Positions 62,401-64,000 of a stretch of 64,000 bases of DNA are shown one piece after another. The notes under the pieces were generated by a model. The model made no database searches and was not told the origin of the DNA. It worked only from the letters and a program-made list of their open reading frames with translations. The stretch comes from Leisingera methylohalidivorans DSM 14336 (lineage in GTDB: Bacteria > Pseudomonadota > Alphaproteobacteria > Rhodobacterales > Rhodobacteraceae). The stretch covers positions 1,452,371-1,516,370 of the forward strand of contig NC_023135.1 in the NCBI RefSeq assembly GCF_000511355.1, given 5' to 3'. The first letter of the stretch is position 1. Each line of letters opens with the position of its first letter. The translations under genes were made by a program, and so were the position numbers.

Positions 62401-63261
62401 CTTGCGCTTGACCACCTGCAGCGCCACCGTGTCGCCGCCGTTGAACCGGGCGGTGCCGATCCGGTCTTCAAAGGTGAAATTGATCTGCGCCAGTTCCCCA
62501 AGGGTAACCACACGGTCGCCGTTGGTTTTGACCGGCAGCTGATAGATATCCTTCACCTCGTCAAAGGAGGAGGGGATCTTGACAGCAAAGGTGCCCTGCG
62601 CAGTCGTCACTTCACCTGCCGCAATCAGCTGGTTGTTGTTCTGCACAACATTGATCAGCTCAAGTGCTGTGACATTATAGGCTTCCAGTCGCAGCGGGTC
62701 GATCAGCACCTCGACCATTTCGTCGCGGTTGCCGGCGATCCCGGCCTCCAGAACCGCGTCCAGCGCTTCAAGGTCGTCTTGCAAGTCCTTGGCAATGCGC
62801 GCCATCGTGCGTTCCGGCACCGCACCGGTCAGGTTGACGATGACGATGGGAAACTCTGAAAAGTTGATTTCGGTGATCGAATACTTCTCGGCGCCTTCGG
62901 GAAACTCTGCCTCGGCCTTATCCATGGCGTCGCGGACGTCGGCCATGATCGCGGTCTTGTCCCAGCCGAAGTCGAATTCCAGCGCCACGCCGGCATAGCC
63001 TTCCGCAGCGGTGGAGGTCATTTTGTCGAGCCCGTCGAGATCGGCCAGCTCGGTTTCCATCACCTTGACCATCAGGGTTTCGGCGTCTTCGGCGGAAATG
63101 CCGGGGAAGGGGACTGAGATGAACAGGGCAGGGATTTCGATGTCTGGCTCGCCCTCTTTGGGCAGCATCGAATAGGCGACGCCTCCGACAAGCAGCGAGA
63201 TCGCGATGAAGGCGAGGATCATCCGCGCGCGGCCGGCGGCCCAATCGACGATGCCAATCAC
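59431..63261 (-). CDS. RND efflux permease, HAE1-like, unusually long
   Basis: A 1276-residue inner-membrane pump subunit. N-terminal MIGIVDWAAGRARMILAFIAISLLVGGVAYSMLPKEGEPDIEIP, the TM4 motif GMLVDGAIVIVEYADKRI (second acidic residue of the usual VDDA is Gly) and AGIVVNNNIVLIDTYQ near the C-terminus identify the family. Typical members have about 1040 residues. Extra sequence is seen at about 485-605: a helix pair (WLRAVLVPVAMWGMFAGAMQML, a Gly-rich loop YLLGGGSGGLGGVLF, LVFTLSSFAASITLSAV). The C-terminus is Pro/Glu-rich. The adaptor gene lies directly upstream with overlapping ends. Confidence 0.9.
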   Translation of the reverse strand: MIGIVDWAAGRARMILAFIAISLLVGGVAYSMLPKEGEPDIEIPALFISVPFPGISAEDAETLMVKVMETELADLDGLDKMTSTAAEGYAGVALEFDFGWDKTAIMADVRDAMDKAEAEFPEGAEKYSITEINFSEFPIVIVNLTGAVPERTMARIAKDLQDDLEALDAVLEAGIAGNRDEMVEVLIDPLRLEAYNVTALELINVVQNNNQLIAAGEVTTAQGTFAVKIPSSFDEVKDIYQLPVKTNGDRVVTLGELAQINFTFEDRIGTARFNGGDTVALQVVKRKGYNVIDTVNLVKETLEASKSKWPPELQAAVKVGTSNDQSRVVGSMVSQLEGSVLTAVALVMIVVLSALGSRAALLVGFAIPTSFLLCFAFLALMGVTISNMVMFGLILAVGMLVDGAIVIVEYADKRIKEGTGPMHAYVEAAQRMFWPVVSSTATTLCAFLPLLFWPGVPGEFMGMLPVTMIFVLSASLVVALIYLPVMGGVTGRISRTFEGASRALRMVAPWWLRAVLVPVAMWGMFAGAMQMLNPSYLLGGGSGGLGGVLFGGLVFTLSSFAASITLSAVKIEREQKEVAAGYHHTPFGHVIKFIAGNPVMPVVTIVAVAFSIMMVFKTFGENNLGVEFFVDSEPEQASAYVRARGNISLQEKDEMVRAAEEIILQHHAVINVFSFAGDGGLNTDSSGAQLPPDTIGQVQFEIIPWEDRPTDSEPLDGWFGGVLSKYLGFEKELIAEEYDGNTVLDELNAEMAKLPGFEVEVRALAQGPATGKPVHLRLRGDNWEDLTSAALAAREHFETTPGLILIEDSLPLPGIDWQIDVDVEKAGRYGADVATVGAMVQLVTRGILLDTMRVDSSDEEIDIRVRLPEQDRVLSTLDNLKVRTAGGLVPLSNFITRQPVPKLAQINRIGQERYYDVKADVTAGLSKAETVDPETGETTRLALLKEMPEGTAATGETVSAPNGKTLQLVQLTGAESLDALQAALDGGGRVSPVNPNERIAVLTEWLETDPLPRSISWEWTGDQEEQAESGAFLSKAFAGALALMFVILLAQFNSFYNSALVLLAVVLSTTGVLIGMMVMQQPFSIIMTGTGIVALAGIVVNNNIVLIDTYQEFSQQMPRIEAIIRTAEARIRPVLLTTITTMAGLTPMMFGVSLDFINGGYSIDSPTALWWKQLATAVVFGLGIATVLTLVVTPSLLAIRVWFGTYMRALGRVLSRITRGRSSRIAQDSRLFKKARHLPTTEIQWVEDAAPEKAGGQGEEDEPQPPAPQGRLRAAE

Positions 63262-64000
63262 TGTTCAGTCTCCCGGTAGGTGGCCGCCACGGCGACTCCT
63301 TCGGTCACAAAGTCCTGCCCCACCACGATCACATCAACGGTTTCGGGCAGGCCGCCGAGCCAGACGCCGTCGGCCTCATCCCGCAGGAGCTGCACCGGGT
63401 AGAATACCACAGTGCTGTCAGAACCGACAACGCGCACGCCCAGCTTGCCTTCGTTGTTCAAGGTCAGCGCCGATTGCGGCAGCTTGTGCGCGAGCCGGCC
63501 GGCTGAAGAAATCGCTATATCGGCAGTTTGGCCGTCACGGATGCTGAGATCCGGGTTGGGAACGGTGATTTCCACCTCAAAAGTGCGGGTGTTCGGATCG
63601 GCGGAACGGCTGACGAAGGTGACCTCACCCTGCACATGCTGTCCGGTCGCCAGTTCGGCCCCGGCCGTGGCGCCTAGGGTCACCTTGTTCACTTCGGCCT
63701 CGGGCACGTAGCCAACCAGCTTGATGGTGTCGAGCTGGATCACTGTGCCGCACAGGCTGCCGGGCTGAAGCAGGCTTCCCAGCTCGGCGGTGTCGCTTTC
63801 CAGCAGGCCGTCGAAAGGTGCTGTAATGGTCAGGTGGCCGAGTTCTTTTTCTGCAGTCGCCACGGCGGCCAAGGCCGTCCGTTCCGCAGCTTCCGAAGAG
63901 GCCAGCCGGGTTTCCGAGGCGTAACCGCCCTGGGACAGTTTCGCCGCGGCGGTCAGATTGATCCTGGCTTCTTTCAACTGGGCCTGCGCCTGAAGCAGCA
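63258..64000 (-). CDS. RND efflux periplasmic adaptor subunit (partial)
   Basis: The C-terminal 247 or so residues of a membrane-fusion protein; the start lies right of the window. Alpha-hairpin (LLQAQAQLKEARINLTAAAKLSQGGYASETRLASSEAAERTALAAV), lipoyl half (ELGHLTITAPFDGLLES), beta-barrel (VPEAEVNKVTLGATAGAEL) and membrane-proximal domain (LPQSALTLNNEGKLGVRVV) appear in order. The stop overlaps the permease start by four bases, so they are co-translated. It links the inner-membrane pump to an outer-membrane channel not encoded here. Confidence 0.9.
   Translation of the reverse strand, partial: LLQAQAQLKEARINLTAAAKLSQGGYASETRLASSEAAERTALAAVATAEKELGHLTITAPFDGLLESDTAELGSLLQPGSLCGTVIQLDTIKLVGYVPEAEVNKVTLGATAGAELATGQHVQGEVTFVSRSADPNTRTFEVEITVPNPDLSIRDGQTADIAISSAGRLAHKLPQSALTLNNEGKLGVRVVGSDSTVVFYPVQLLRDEADGVWLGGLPETVDVIVVGQDFVTEGVAVAATYRETEQ

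Noticed and set aside
1..64000. CRISPR arrays, tRNA or rRNA genes
   Set aside because: No regularly spaced repeats were seen, and no tRNA cloverleaf or rRNA sequence was noticed by eye, including next to the integrase; a dedicated tRNA scan was not possible.

Overview
The window is about 64 kb of GC-rich alphaproteobacterial DNA. Gene content points to a marine Rhodobacteraceae of the Roseobacter group (Leisingera, Phaeobacter or Ruegeria-like): a soxBDAG sarcosine oxidase locus, TRAP and ABC uptake systems, ccmI next to ruvX and a DUF1289 gene, an acs operon with a VC_2705-type sodium symporter, and Fe-SOD. The genus is an inference from gene content only. I saw no rRNA, tRNA or CRISPR array.

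Layout. 1-2.7 kb is decayed DNA holding the remains of a DprE1-like oxidase and a DprE2-like short-chain reductase; one frameshift is an exact 10-bp tandem duplication. 2.7-16.1 kb is a pyrimidine-degradation and uptake cluster: a RidA-family protein, a cupin, preT, preA, a RutR-like TetR regulator, an N-carbamoyl-beta-alanine-type amidohydrolase, dihydropyrimidinase, an ABC importer (ATPase, two permeases, THI5-like binding protein), an orphan C-terminal half of a 4Fe-4S protein and a flavin reductase. The consensus RutR palindrome lies at 7519-7536, and weaker copies lie upstream of preT and of the binding-protein gene, so the cluster looks like one regulon turning uracil/thymine into beta-amino acids.

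16.2-25.1 kb is a minus-strand acetate module: acs, a zinc-type adenylate kinase, a DUF4212 small subunit plus sodium:solute symporter, a cNMP/CBS/DUF294 nucleotidyltransferase-like protein, a small membrane protein and a membrane-anchored DEDDh exonuclease. 25.6-28.7 kb is a dctPQM TRAP transporter.

28.7-38 kb is an accessory region between the TRAP genes and dusA: nested IS256/IS110 remnants, a dead radical-SAM gene, BrkB-like and Pmp3-like membrane proteins, an endonuclease/exonuclease/phosphatase protein, an apparently complete IS5-family (IS427-group) element and a tyrosine recombinase directly upstream of dusA. 38-41 kb returns to ordinary genes (dusA, TSUP exporter, a putative oxygenase). 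41.2-43.4 kb is an IS256 graveyard bracketed by a 104-bp imperfect duplication of the 3' end of the DUF1289 gene.

43.3-50.8 kb has DUF1289, ruvX, ccmI, then soxB-D-A-G. 51-52.8 kb has a small secreted protein, a dead tandem paralogue and an IS3-family remnant. 53-64 kb has sodB, rarD, a LOG-family gene, a LysM protein, an Atm1-type ABC exporter, a small secreted protein and an RND efflux pump whose adaptor gene runs off the right edge.
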